Below are positions 1-7,984 of a stretch of 64,000 nt of DNA, piece by piece. Source of the stretch: Nocardioides panacis. GTDB lineage: Bacteria > Actinomycetota > Actinomycetes > Propionibacteriales > Nocardioidaceae. The stretch covers positions 620,001 through 684,000 of the forward strand of contig NZ_CP077062.1 of NCBI RefSeq assembly GCF_019039255.1, given 5' to 3'. The notes beneath the pieces are model-generated. The model searched no databases and was not told the origin of the DNA. It worked only from the letters and a program-made list of their open reading frames with translations. The translations under genes and the position numbers were made by a program. Each line of letters opens with the position of its first letter. Position 1 is the first letter of the stretch.

Positions 1-293
1 GCTCCCACCAGCCGGCGGCGCAGGTGCGAGGTCACCGTCGACGACGCGCGCGCCGCGCACCGGTCGGCGACGTACGACGCCAGCGCGCGGGCCGCGACGA
101 CCAGGACCGCCAGCGCCGCGGCGAGCGGCACCCGGTCGACCTGGCCGTGCGCGACGACGACCAGCAGGTGCGCCACCGCGAACGCCTGGGCGACCAGCAG
201 GCCGCCGCCGACGAGCTGCGCGGCCACCACCCCGGTCAGCGACGGGGAGGCCGGCCCGAGCAGCGGCAGCAGCCGTGGGTCGAGCGGCCTCAT
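1..293 (-). CDS. cydD: Thiol reductant ABC exporter subunit CydD (N-terminal part)
   Basis: The first 97 codons of a membrane protein that runs off the left edge. The ATG (291-293) overlaps the cydB stop as ATGA, and the gene follows cydA and cydB on the same strand. The visible part starts MRPLDPRLLPLLGPASPSLT and has two hydrophobic segments (about residues 20-50 and 55-72), as at the start of an ABC-transporter permease domain. The family exports cysteine and glutathione to the periplasm and is needed to assemble cytochrome bd. The ATPase domain is outside the window, so the name rests on position and the N-terminal membrane pattern. In many actinobacteria this gene is a CydDC fusion, which cannot be judged here. 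Confidence 0.8.
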   Translation of the reverse strand, partial: MRPLDPRLLPLLGPASPSLTGVVAAQLVGGGLLVAQAFAVAHLLVVVAHGQVDRVPLAAALAVLVVAARALASYVADRCAARASSTVTSHLRRRLVG

Positions 294-1294
294 CCGACGG
301 GCACCGGGATGTGGTGCGTGGCGATGCGCTGCCGGAACACCCAGTAGGTCCAGCCCTGGTAGAGCAGCACGAGCGGGGTGAACACCGCCGCGACCCAGGT
401 CATCACGGTCAGCGTGTAGTCCGTCGCCGAGGCGTTGGTGGTGGTCAGGGACCAGGCGGGGTTCGTCGAGGACGGCATCACGTCGGGGAACAGCGCCGCG
501 AACAGGCCCGCGACCGCGAGACCGATCGTGAGCATCGTCGCGACGAACGCCCAGCCCTCCCGGCCGAGCCGCGCCGCGACCAGCCCGGCGACGAGCGCGG
601 CGGCGGCGACCAGGAACAGCACGGCCGAGGCGACGCTGCCGGTGAGCGCCTGGGTCCACGCCAGGAACGCCACGGCGGCCACCGCCGCCGCGGCACCCAG
701 CCGCACGGACAGCTCCCCGGCCCGGTGCCGGATCTCGCCGTCGGTCTTGAGGGACAGGAAGTTCGCGCCGTGCGTGAGGAACAGCAGGGTCGTGGTCACG
801 CCCCCGAGGAGGGCGTAGGGGTTCAGCAGCGTGAACAGGTTCCCGGTGAACTCCTTGTCCGCGTCGATGGGCACGCCGCGCACGATGTTCGCGAACGCCA
901 CGCCCCACAGCAGCGCGGGCACGAACGAGCCGACCACCAGCAGCACGTCCCAGCGCCGCCGCCAGTCGTCGTCGTCGCGCTTGGAGCGGTACTCGAACCC
1001 CAGGTTGCGCACGATCAGGGCGAGGAGGATCAGCAGCAGCGGCAGGTAGAACCCGCTGAACAGCGTGGCGTACCACTCCGGGAACGCGGCGAACGTCGCC
1101 CCACCGGCGACCAGCACCCACACCTCGTTGCCGTCCCAGACCGGGCCGACGGTGTTGATCATCACCCGGCGCTCGGTGTCGTTGCGGGCCAGCACCGGCA
1201 GCAGCATGCCGACCCCGAAGTCGAAGCCCTCCAGGCAGAAGTAGCCGATCCACAGCACGGCGATCAGGCCGAACCAGACAGTGGTCAGTTCCAT
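290..1294 (-). CDS. cydB: Cytochrome bd ubiquinol oxidase subunit II
   Basis: 334 residues, the usual size for the family. It is the second integral-membrane subunit of the high-affinity bd quinol oxidase that reduces O2 to water. The N terminus (WFGLIAVLWIGYFCLEGFDF) and the VGPVWDGNEVWVL segment near residue 50 are the classic CydB signatures, and 8-9 hydrophobic stretches follow. It lies 30 bp downstream of cydA and overlaps cydD by 4 bp, so the three form one operon. A DevR-like box upstream of cydA suggests the operon is switched on under low oxygen. Confidence 0.97.
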   Translation of the reverse strand: MELTTVWFGLIAVLWIGYFCLEGFDFGVGMLLPVLARNDTERRVMINTVGPVWDGNEVWVLVAGGATFAAFPEWYATLFSGFYLPLLLILLALIVRNLGFEYRSKRDDDDWRRRWDVLLVVGSFVPALLWGVAFANIVRGVPIDADKEFTGNLFTLLNPYALLGGVTTTLLFLTHGANFLSLKTDGEIRHRAGELSVRLGAAAAVAAVAFLAWTQALTGSVASAVLFLVAAAALVAGLVAARLGREGWAFVATMLTIGLAVAGLFAALFPDVMPSSTNPAWSLTTTNASATDYTLTVMTWVAAVFTPLVLLYQGWTYWVFRQRIATHHIPVPVG

Positions 1295-1324
1295 CGCGTT
1301 CTCCTCGTTCTCGGTCCGGTCGGC

Positions 1325-2764
1325 TCAGTAGGCGTAGGCGAGCGGCCGGTCGCGCGGGTCGCCCTCGTCGGTCGGCGCGACCGGAGCGGGGTCCGCCCCG
1401 GCGCGCACGATCTTCAACGTCAGCCCGATCTCGACGATCGCCAGGACGCCGTACAGCAGGGTGAGGGTGACCAGCGAGGTGAGCACCTCGCCGGCCCCGA
1501 CGCCGGGGGAGACCGCGCTCGCGGTCGTCATCAGCCCGAACACCGACCAGGGCTGCCGGCCCATCTCGGTGAACAGCCAGCCGAACGAGTTCGCGCCGAG
1601 CGGCAGCAGCGGCAGGGCGATCCCCACCCACGCCCAGCCGCGGGAGACGGGGACGCCGCCGCGGCGGGTGCGCCACAGCACCAGCGCGGCCAGGGCGGCG
1701 GCCACCAGGCCGAGCCCGATCATCAGCCGGAAGCTCCAGTAGGTCACCGGGATCACCGGCGTGTAGCCGCCGGCGGAGTAGTAGGCCGCGCCCGGGTCGG
1801 CGCCGTAGGTCTGCTGGTACTGCGCGCGCAGCTCGTCGATGCCCTCGACCCGGCCGTCCCAGGTGCCGGTGGCGAGGAAGGACAGCACGCCCGGCAGCTT
1901 CACCGACCACTTCTCCTGGCTGCCGTCGAGCGACCCGATGGTGAGGATCGAGAACGAGGCGGGCTGCTCGGAGTGGTAGAGCGCCTCGGCCGCCGCCATC
2001 TTCATCGGCTGGACCTCGGTCATCACCTTGCCGGAGACGTCCCCGGAGACCGCGACGCCGAGACCGGCGACGAGCAGCACCACCGAGGAGAGCCGGATCG
2101 CCGTGCGGTACATCGGAAGGTCCTCGGCCGGCGTCGTACGACGGACCGTCAGCCACAGTGCGACGCCGAGCATGAACGCCGCACCGGTGAGGTAGGCGGC
2201 GAGCACGGTGTGCGGGAAGGTCACGAGCTGGACCTTGTTGAACAGCACGGCCGCGAAGTCGTTGAGCTCGGCGCGTCCGGTGCGCGGGTTGTAGGAGTAG
2301 CCGACCGGGTGCTGCATCCAGGAGTTCGCGGCGAGGATGAAGTAGGCCGAGAGCAGCGTGCCGACGTGCACCACCCAGATGCAGCCCGCGTGGACCGCGC
2401 GCGGCAACCGGTCCCAGCCGAAGATCCACAGGCCGAGGAACGTGGACTCGAGGAAGAACGCGAGCAGGCCCTCGATGGCGAGCGGGGCGCCGAAGATGTC
2501 GCCGACGAAGCGCGAGTAGGCGCTCCAGTTCATCCCGAACTGGAACTCCTGCACGATGCCGGTCGCGACGCCGAGCGCGAAGTTGACCAGGAAGAGCTTC
2601 CCGAAGAACTTCGTCAGCCGTAGCCAGTGCTCGTGCCCGCGGCGCACCCACAGCGTCTCGCAGACCGCGACCAGCGCGGAGAGCCCGATGGTGATCGGCA
2701 CGAACAGGAAGTGGTAGACGGTGATGATGCCGAACTGCCAGCGTGCGAGGTCGAGAGGGTCCAC
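1325..2764 (-). CDS. cydA: Cytochrome bd ubiquinol oxidase subunit I
   Basis: 479 residues. CydA carries hemes b558, b595 and d and the quinol site. The start chosen is GTG at 2764 (VDPLDLARWQFGIITVYHF), preceded by GGAAGGCAGGG; a reading frame continues upstream but lacks family similarity. The His in the VYHFLF motif (residue about 19) matches the b595 ligand, and the conserved GWLFTEMGRQPW block lies near residue 380. About nine membrane spans are visible and the Q-loop is of the short type. It heads the cydA-cydB-cydD operon. The 231-bp gap to the divergent stress-protein gene holds two DevR-like palindromes, one of them 67 bp from this start. Confidence 0.97.
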   Translation of the reverse strand: MDPLDLARWQFGIITVYHFLFVPITIGLSALVAVCETLWVRRGHEHWLRLTKFFGKLFLVNFALGVATGIVQEFQFGMNWSAYSRFVGDIFGAPLAIEGLLAFFLESTFLGLWIFGWDRLPRAVHAGCIWVVHVGTLLSAYFILAANSWMQHPVGYSYNPRTGRAELNDFAAVLFNKVQLVTFPHTVLAAYLTGAAFMLGVALWLTVRRTTPAEDLPMYRTAIRLSSVVLLVAGLGVAVSGDVSGKVMTEVQPMKMAAAEALYHSEQPASFSILTIGSLDGSQEKWSVKLPGVLSFLATGTWDGRVEGIDELRAQYQQTYGADPGAAYYSAGGYTPVIPVTYWSFRLMIGLGLVAAALAALVLWRTRRGGVPVSRGWAWVGIALPLLPLGANSFGWLFTEMGRQPWSVFGLMTTASAVSPGVGAGEVLTSLVTLTLLYGVLAIVEIGLTLKIVRAGADPAPVAPTDEGDPRDRPLAYAY

Positions 2765-2830
2765 GGCCCTGCCTTCCGGTTCGTCGAAGTGATCCCTCCC
2801 GATCCTGGGAGCGCGCACACCGGCCGGACA

Positions 2831-2845
2831 GGGACCAATGACCCT
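2831..2845. promoter_or_regulatory. DevR/DosR-like box upstream of cydA
   Basis: GGGACCAATGACCCT, an imperfect palindrome of the GGGACC-N2-4-GGTCCC type. Its reverse complement resembles the mycobacterial DosR box form with AGGGTC and GGTCCC half-sites. It lies 67 bp upstream of the cydA start in the divergent cydA/stress-protein region. Function is inferred from the repeated motif and the devSR genes nearby. Confidence 0.65.
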
Positions 2846-2922
2846 CGCGCGGGCGCCGGAGGTCCCCAGGGCAGGGCGGCCGCACCGGCCGGCGCGCGTC
2901 CCCACGTTCGTCCCGGCCCGCC

Positions 2923-2936
2923 GGGACCTTGTGCCC
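2923..2936. promoter_or_regulatory. DevR/DosR-like box upstream of the USP-acg operon
   Basis: GGGACCTTGTGCCC, with two half-sites separated by four bases, 60 bp upstream of the stress-protein ATG at 2996. It is the second copy in this divergent region and is placed to activate the rightward operon. Confidence 0.6.
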
Positions 2937-2995
2937 TTCCAGGTCTGCGGGCGCCCCCAGCAGCCTGGAGGCAACCACACAGACGGGACAGCAGG

Positions 2996-3929
2996 ATGAC
3001 CGTTCACGAGCGCCTCCCGATCCTCGTCGCCGTGGGCGACTCCGACGCCCACGACGCCGCGCTCCGCTTCGCTGCCGAGCAGGCCGTGCGCGAGCACCGC
3101 CCGCTCCGGCTCGTGCACGTGCTGCCGTCGTCGGCCGGGGGGGATGTTCCCGGAGCAGATGCTGGTGAGCTTCGAGGCGGCCACGCTCGTCGCCCAGCAG
3201 CTGCTGACCGCCCAGGTCGAGCGCGCCGAGGACCTCGTGCGCGGTCAGGTCGCGGTGGACAGGACGCTGCGCCGCGGTCCGGTCGTCGAGCAGCTGCTCG
3301 AGCTGTCCCTCACCGCCGACCGGGTCGTGCTCCAGCACCGCCAGCAGGGCAAGGTGCGCCGCGTCTTCACCGGCTCGGTGTGCGCCGGGATGGCCGGCCG
3401 GGCCGCCGTACCGGTGGTGTCGGTGCCCGAGCTGTGGGTTCCGTCCGACCGGCCACCGGAGGTGCTGGTGGGCCTGGACGGCTCCGGTGACCACCGCGCC
3501 CTCCTCGCCCACGCGTTCGACGAGGCCGACCGTCGCAACGCCGCCCTGCGGGTGCTGCACGCCTGGTTCGTGCCGGCGATGTACGACAACGTGATCGTGG
3601 ACCGGGTCGCCCAGGACGAGTGGGAGGAGTCCGCGAGCCGGATCGTCGACGTCGAGCTGCAGCCCTACCGCCGGGCCCACCCGAGCGTGGACGTGCGGAT
3701 CGACGTCGTGCACAAGCGCCCGGCCGACGCCCTGGTCGAGCGCGCCGGGCACTGCACGCTGCTCGTCGTCGGCCGGCGCGGCGCCGCGCACGGGCTGACC
3801 CACCTCGGGTCGGTGACGCGTGCGGTGATCCGTGAGTCGCCCTGCCCGGTCACCATCGTGGCGCCGGCCGCCGTGGGCACCTCCGGCCGCGACGAGGCGG
3901 CCGTCGAGGAGCCGGTGATGTCCCCATGA
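2996..3929 (+). CDS. Universal stress protein, tandem UspA domains (frameshifted)
   Basis: Restored length 310 residues. The start MTVHERLPILVAVGDSD (ATG 2996) reads to a run of seven G at 3137-3143, after which the family frame continues one base later (MFPEQMLVSFEAATLV). Six G would join them as SSAGGMFPEQ, so one G is extra. The second domain (PPEVLVGLDGSGDHRALL) ends with the nucleotide-binding type loop VVGRRGAAHGLTHLGS. Tandem UspA proteins bind ATP and support survival in non-growing cells. It overlaps the next gene by ATGA, so the two form an operon, with a DevR-like box 60 bp upstream. The frameshift is probably a sequence error, though a slippery G7 tract could also give phase variation. 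Confidence 0.9.
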
Positions 3930-4909
3930 ACCCGGTGCCGCCCACGCCCGACGAGGTCGACGAGATCCTCGAGCTCGCCTGCCGCGCGCCCAGCGTGCAC
4001 AACACCCAGCCCTGGTCCTGGCGGGTCGCGGGCGGCCTGGTCGAGCTGTACGCCGACTTCCGCCGTCAGCTGGTGTACGCCGACCCGACCCGTCGCGACC
4101 TGATGCTCAGCTGCGGTGCCGCCCTGCACCACTTCCAGGTCGCCGCCGCCGGGAGGGGCTGGGCGACCAGGGTGCGCCGGCTGCCCGACCCCGGCGACGA
4201 GCGGCACGTCGCGACCGTGCTGCTGCGCCGGGCGCGCAGCTCCAGCGACTCCGCCGAGCTGCTGCGCGCGATCGTGGAGCGACGTACGGACCGGCGCCGG
4301 CTGTCCTCGTGGCCGGTGCCCGCCGAGCGCCTCAACAGCCTGTCGTCGACCGGCAGCGTGTGGGGCGCCCAGGTGCTTCCGGTCTCCGGCGAGGCGGCCC
4401 GCGAACGCCTGCACCGGCTCACCGAGCGCGCCGACGCGGTGCAGCGCGGCAACCAGAGGTACGTCGCCGAGCTGGCCGCCTGGACCGGCACGTCCGGTGC
4501 CCAGGGGGTGCCCGTCACGCACGTGCCCACCCGGGTCGGCGCCGACACCGCGGACCCGCTGAACCGGCGCTTCCCGGGCGGCGCGCTGGCCGACCCCGAG
4601 GTCGACCCCGGCGACGCCGAGGACGGCATGCTGCTGGTCTGCACGTCCTCCGACGACCCGATCTCCCGGGTCCGGGCCGGGGAGGCGCTCAGCGCGGTCT
4701 GGCTGCAGGCCACCCGCGAGAACCTGTCGGTGCTGCCGCTGAGCCAGGCCGTCGAGGTCGACGAGACCCGGCGCGAGCTGCAGGTCGACGTCCTCGGGGA
4801 CCTGGCGTTCCCGCAGATCCTGCTGCGCGTCGGCTGGCTGCCGACCACCCGCAGCAGCCTCGACCCGACCCCGCGCCGTCCCGTCGACGAGGTGCGCATC
4901 CGGTCCTAG
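3926..4909 (+). CDS. Acg-family FMN-binding nitroreductase-like protein
   Basis: 327 residues. The start MNPVPPTPDEVDEILELACRAPSVHNTQPW is typical of the Acg family of dormancy-associated nitroreductase homologues (Mycobacterium Rv2032 and Rv3131 types), including the APSVHNTQPW block near the N terminus. Family members bind FMN but several lack ordinary nitroreductase activity and have been proposed to sequester flavin. ATGA overlap with the upstream universal stress protein puts it in a probable DevR-controlled operon. In mycobacteria these genes are classic DosR targets, which fits this island. The exact substrate cannot be told from sequence. Confidence 0.88.
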   Translation: MNPVPPTPDEVDEILELACRAPSVHNTQPWSWRVAGGLVELYADFRRQLVYADPTRRDLMLSCGAALHHFQVAAAGRGWATRVRRLPDPGDERHVATVLLRRARSSSDSAELLRAIVERRTDRRRLSSWPVPAERLNSLSSTGSVWGAQVLPVSGEAARERLHRLTERADAVQRGNQRYVAELAAWTGTSGAQGVPVTHVPTRVGADTADPLNRRFPGGALADPEVDPGDAEDGMLLVCTSSDDPISRVRAGEALSAVWLQATRENLSVLPLSQAVEVDETRRELQVDVLGDLAFPQILLRVGWLPTTRSSLDPTPRRPVDEVRIRS

Positions 4910-4927
4910 CGGCCGGTCGGCGGTGGC

Positions 4928-5575
4928 TCACCGTCCGAGCACCGTGCAGACGCAGGCCCGGTTGCCCTCCGGGTCGGCGAGCACCACGAACGAGGGCGCC
5001 TCGGAGTCGTCGACCACCCGGCCGCCGGCGGTGACCGCGGCGGCGATCCGCTCGTCGGCGACGTCGTGCGGCACCCACACGTCGAGGTGGAAGCGCTGGC
5101 GGGGCGTCTCGTGGGCGTCGGTGTCCTGGAACCACAGCAGCGGGACCTGCCCCGTGGGGTCGACGACGTCGTCACCGTGGTGCGCGTCGGTGCTGCCGGT
5201 GAGCAGCGCGGCCCAGAAGGGGCCGGCCGCGGCGACGTCGGCGGTGTCCAGCGCGAGCTCGACCTCGGCCAGGCCCGCGGGCTCCGCGGGAACCCCGAGG
5301 CCACGGGCGATCTCGCTGACCCGGCGGGCGAGGTCGACGTCGCGCGAGGTGATCGCCCCGACGTCGTGGCTGACCAGCCGCAGGTCGACCCGGGGGTAGG
5401 TCAGCGTGACGTCGGGATGGTGGCCCGCGCTCTCGGCCGCCTCGCCGACGGCGGCGACGAACGCGAGGCCGGTCGCGAAGTCGCCGGTGCGGAACCGCGC
5501 GAACAGGGCCTGGGAGAGCCTGCGCCAGTCGGTCAGGCCGGCGTCGAGGATCTGCTGGTTGGTGAGCTTCTCCAT
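4928..5575 (-). CDS. Pterin-4a-carbinolamine dehydratase domain fused to glyoxalase-like domain
   Basis: 215 residues from ATG 5575 (MEKLTNQQILDAGLTDWRR); an in-frame start 24 bp further upstream lacks conservation. Residues 1-95 resemble PhhB/DCoH: AGHHPDVTLTYPRVDLRLVSHDVG has the conserved HHP and HDxG elements of 4a-hydroxytetrahydrobiopterin dehydratase. Residues 105-215 are glyoxalase/bleomycin-resistance-like (VELALDTADVAAAGPFW...VPLLWFQDTDA...FHLDVWV...VLADPEGNRACVC). The fusion occurs in actinobacteria, but its substrate is not known to me. It is convergent with the Acg-type gene and does not show a DevR-like box. Confidence 0.85.
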   Translation of the reverse strand: MEKLTNQQILDAGLTDWRRLSQALFARFRTGDFATGLAFVAAVGEAAESAGHHPDVTLTYPRVDLRLVSHDVGAITSRDVDLARRVSEIARGLGVPAEPAGLAEVELALDTADVAAAGPFWAALLTGSTDAHHGDDVVDPTGQVPLLWFQDTDAHETPRQRFHLDVWVPHDVADERIAAAVTAGGRVVDDSEAPSFVVLADPEGNRACVCTVLGR

Positions 5576-5635
5576 GCTCGCCAGTATGGTCCCGGGCACC
5601 GACAGCCGTCAGGACCCGCATCCGGCACGGCTGGG

Positions 5636-6235
5636 TCAGAACGGCTGGGTGACCCGCACCCCGCTGACCCCCGGGACGGTCGCCGCCAGGGTCTCCGCGA
5701 GCGCCCGGGCCCTGTCTCCCACCGGTCCGTCCACGGTGACCACGCCGTCCTGCACCGCGACCGTCCAGTCCATCCCGACGGCGCGGTACAGGTCGTCGAT
5801 CTCCCGCTCGAGCCGCTCGTCGGCGCGGGCGAGCACGTGCACCACGTCGCGGCGGCTGAGCATGCCCAGGACGTGCAGCCCGTCGTCCACGACCGGGACG
5901 CTCTTCACCGAGGTGCTGGTCATCAGCTCCACGGCCTCGGCCACGTCGAGCTGCGGGCCCACGGTGACGGGGTGGTGGTTCATGACCTCGCCCACCGTCC
6001 CGGGGCGGGACGGCTGGGCGGGCTCCCGGCTGATGTCCAGGTGGCCGCGCGGGTCGCCGGCCACCGCGTCCCGGACCAGGTCGGCCTCGCTGACCACGCC
6101 GACGATGCGGCCGTCCGGCCGCACGACCGGCATCGCCGTGATGGTGTGCTCGTCGAGGCGGCGCAGCGCCTCTCTCGTCGACGTCTCCGGGTGCACGGTG
6201 ATCGGCCACTGGGTCATGACCTCACGGACCAGCAT
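5636..6235 (-). CDS. CBS-domain pair plus BON domain protein
   Basis: 199 residues. Two CBS motifs occupy about residues 1-60 (MLVREVMTQWPITVHPE) and 80-135 (VGEVMNHHPVTVGPQ); a BON-like domain follows from about 145 (EIDDLYRAVGMDWTVAVQDGVVTVDGPV). CBS pairs bind adenosyl ligands and BON domains may bind phospholipids or other ligands. The gene overlaps the end of the upstream universal stress gene by 14 bp, so the two are probably co-translated. Its neighbours link it to the hypoxia response; CBS proteins are also members of the mycobacterial DosR regulon. Confidence 0.9.
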   Translation of the reverse strand: MLVREVMTQWPITVHPETSTREALRRLDEHTITAMPVVRPDGRIVGVVSEADLVRDAVAGDPRGHLDISREPAQPSRPGTVGEVMNHHPVTVGPQLDVAEAVELMTSTSVKSVPVVDDGLHVLGMLSRRDVVHVLARADERLEREIDDLYRAVGMDWTVAVQDGVVTVDGPVGDRARALAETLAATVPGVSGVRVTQPF

Positions 6236-6746
6236 GGCTGACTCCTCTCGGTGGTACGTCGACGAGGTTGGTGTGCAGCTCGTCGTACGACGACGGGGAC
6301 GGCGGCAACGGCGCCTCGGGCACGACCAGCACGGGGCAGCCGGCCGAGCGCAGGCACTCCTCGCGCACCGAGGCCCGCGACCGCTCCGCGCCCCACGGGC
6401 GCTCGGTCGCGCCGAGCACCAGCAGGGCGGCGCCCTCGGCGGCGCGGACCAGCACGTCGGCGGGCTGCCCCTCGACGATCACGGCGGTGACCGGGGGCTG
6501 GACGCCCACGACCCGGGCGGCCCGTGCGGCCACCGCGGACTGGGCGCGCAGGGCCCGGCGCCGCGCGGCCCGCGAGAGCACGAAGCCGCCGTCGTGGTGC
6601 CCGGGGTCCCGCCACGACCAGGCGGTCACGACCTCGACGACGAGCCCGCGGTCCCGGGCCTCGAGCAGCCCGGCGACGAGCGCGCAGACGCTGGCGGCAG
6701 ACCCGTCCACGCCGACGACCACGGTGCCGGACCGGTCGGAACTCAT
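6222..6746 (-). CDS. Universal stress protein, single UspA domain
   Basis: 174 residues, start MSSDRSGTVVVGVDGSAASV. One UspA domain with the VVVGVDGS first strand and a C-terminal region LLVLGATERPWGAERSRASV in which the usual G-x2-G-x9-G(S/T) loop is only partly kept, so ATP binding is uncertain. The C terminus is long and rich in Ser and Pro. It is the first gene of a two-gene leftward unit with the CBS-BON gene. The region upstream (6801-6836) contains two degenerate DevR-like sites. Confidence 0.9.
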   Translation of the reverse strand: MSSDRSGTVVVGVDGSAASVCALVAGLLEARDRGLVVEVVTAWSWRDPGHHDGGFVLSRAARRRALRAQSAVAARAARVVGVQPPVTAVIVEGQPADVLVRAAEGAALLVLGATERPWGAERSRASVREECLRSAGCPVLVVPEAPLPPSPSSYDELHTNLVDVPPRGVSHAGP

Positions 6747-6800
6747 GGCGGCCTCCTCTGGCTCTGCCCCCAGCCTGGGCGCCCTCCGCCCGCGTCGGAA

Positions 6801-6836
6801 GGGACCTTCGCCACGACTAGGGCCTACCGATGGCCC
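6801..6836. promoter_or_regulatory. Two degenerate DevR-like sites
   Basis: GGGACCTTCGCCAC (6801-6814) keeps a perfect left half-site but a poor right half. GGGCC-N7-GGCCC (6820-6836) is an inverted repeat with wider spacing. They lie between the leftward stress-protein gene (start 6746) and the rightward remnant/PPOX genes. Weaker matches than the other boxes in the island. Confidence 0.4.
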
Positions 6837-6901
6837 TCGGCGGCGCCGACCGTCCCCGCCACGCTGGGGAGGACGGGTACCGGCGCGCGAGGAGGACGGT
6901 C

Positions 6902-7087
6902 ATGCAGCGGAACGAGCACGCCGTACGGGTGGTCGTGGGGGTCGACGGGTCGGAGCGGAACCTCGCGGCGGTCGAGTGGGCGGCAGGGGAGTCCCGGGAC
7001 CGCAGCCACCGGCACCTGCGCTGCCGCAAGGTGCCGCACCACGCGACCTGCCCGGTGGCCGTCCAGGGAGCACCGTGCCCGAGCTGA
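6902..7087 (+). pseudogene. Universal stress protein remnant with internal deletion
   Basis: A 61-codon open frame that joins the first part of a UspA domain (VRVVVGVDGSERNLAAVEWAAGESRDR) directly to the last part (RKVPHHATCPVAV, as in the usual SRKVLHHAPCPV ending). About 80-100 residues of the domain core are missing, with the frame kept. It has no ATP-loop region and probably gives no working stress protein. Its end overlaps the start of the next gene by 13 bp, so it may now act only as a translated leader for the PPOX gene. Confidence 0.7.
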
Positions 7088-7533
7088 TCCGGCTGACCGA
7101 CGCCGAGTGCCGCTGGCTGCTGGCCGCCAACGTGGTGGGCCGGGTCGGCTTCGACGCGGGCGCCGGCCCGCGGATCCACCCGGTGAACTACGCGATGGAC
7201 GGCGACGCGGTGGTGCTGCGGACGGCCGAGGGCTCCGAGCTCGCCGGTCTCGCGGACCGGGGCGCGGCGCCGGCGGGCCCGCTGGTCGCGTTCGAGGTGG
7301 ACCACGTCGACTACGACCGGCACCAGGGCTGGAGCGTGCTGGCCGTCGGCCGGGTGAGCCGGGTCGTCGACGCCGCCGACCTGGAACGCATCGCCCGCGA
7401 GTGGTCCCCGCGGCCGTGGGCCGGCGGCGAGCGGGAGGTCGTGCTCCGCGTCGCCGTCCTGGAGCTGACCGGGCGGCGGCTCGGCAACGACTGGCCGCCG
7501 ACGACCGGGTCGCCGGTGAACCGCACCCTCTGA
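7075..7533 (+). CDS. Pyridoxamine 5'-phosphate oxidase family (FMN/F420-binding split barrel) protein
   Basis: 152 residues from GTG 7075 (VPELIRLTDAECRWLLAANVVGRVGFD). The segment VGRVGFDAGAGPRIHPVNYAMDGDAVVLRT is the common PPOX-like split-barrel start, and WSVLAVGRVSRVVD follows. Such proteins bind FMN or F420; several in mycobacteria (Rv2074-like, Rv3129-type) are linked to the dormancy response. It overlaps the stress-protein remnant and faces a paralogue (7559-7975) tail to tail, 25 bp away. Substrate unknown. Confidence 0.88.
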   Translation: MPELIRLTDAECRWLLAANVVGRVGFDAGAGPRIHPVNYAMDGDAVVLRTAEGSELAGLADRGAAPAGPLVAFEVDHVDYDRHQGWSVLAVGRVSRVVDAADLERIAREWSPRPWAGGEREVVLRVAVLELTGRRLGNDWPPTTGSPVNRTL

Positions 7534-7558
7534 GCCTGCGGTGAGCCGCTCGAGGGCC

Positions 7559-7975
7559 TCAGCCCGGGAACAGCCGACGGCCGGTCACCGAGGTGCCGGG
7601 CACGTGGACGAACAACGACCGGGTGCCCTCGGCCCACGGCACGGGACGTTCGTCGCGCAGCAGCGCGTGCACGTCGTCGACGAACCCGGCCGTGCCGCGC
7701 ACCAGCACGCTCCAGCCGGACTCGGTGAAGTCGTCGACCTCGTCGACCTCGAAGCACGCGGGCCTGCCGTTCAGGTGCTGCGCGATCGAGTTGTGCGGGG
7801 CGGTGCGGAACAGCACCCCGCCCTCGTACGGCACGAAGTTGACCGGGAGCACCACCGGCCCGTCGGCGGTGCAGAACGCGACGCGGCCGACGGACCGGCC
7901 GGTGAGCAGCTCGAGGCACTCGGCGCGGTCGAGCTCGGTGATCCGGCCGTGCACCCATCCTGGTGAGGTGGTCAT
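7559..7975 (-). CDS. Pyridoxamine 5'-phosphate oxidase family (FMN/F420-binding split barrel) protein
   Basis: 138 residues, start MTTSPGWVHGRITELDRAEC. Motifs VGRVAFCTADGPVVLPVNF and WSVLVRGTAGFVDD match the convergent paralogue at 7075-7533, which points to a local duplication followed by inversion. It starts 9 bp after the stop of the upstream stress-protein gene (7985-8953), so both are probably one leftward transcript controlled by the perfect DevR-like palindrome at 9033-9046. Confidence 0.9.
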   Translation of the reverse strand: MTTSPGWVHGRITELDRAECLELLTGRSVGRVAFCTADGPVVLPVNFVPYEGGVLFRTAPHNSIAQHLNGRPACFEVDEVDDFTESGWSVLVRGTAGFVDDVHALLRDERPVPWAEGTRSLFVHVPGTSVTGRRLFPG

Positions 7976-7984
7976 GGTGGGCTC

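Noticed and set aside
275-2623. A 782-codon open frame on the plus strand
   Set aside because: Antisense to cydB and cydA, which have unmistakable family motifs.
3137-3143. Phase-variable G7 tract in the first USP gene
   Set aside because: Possible, but four other homopolymer errors and three shared-context errors in the window make a sequence error more likely.
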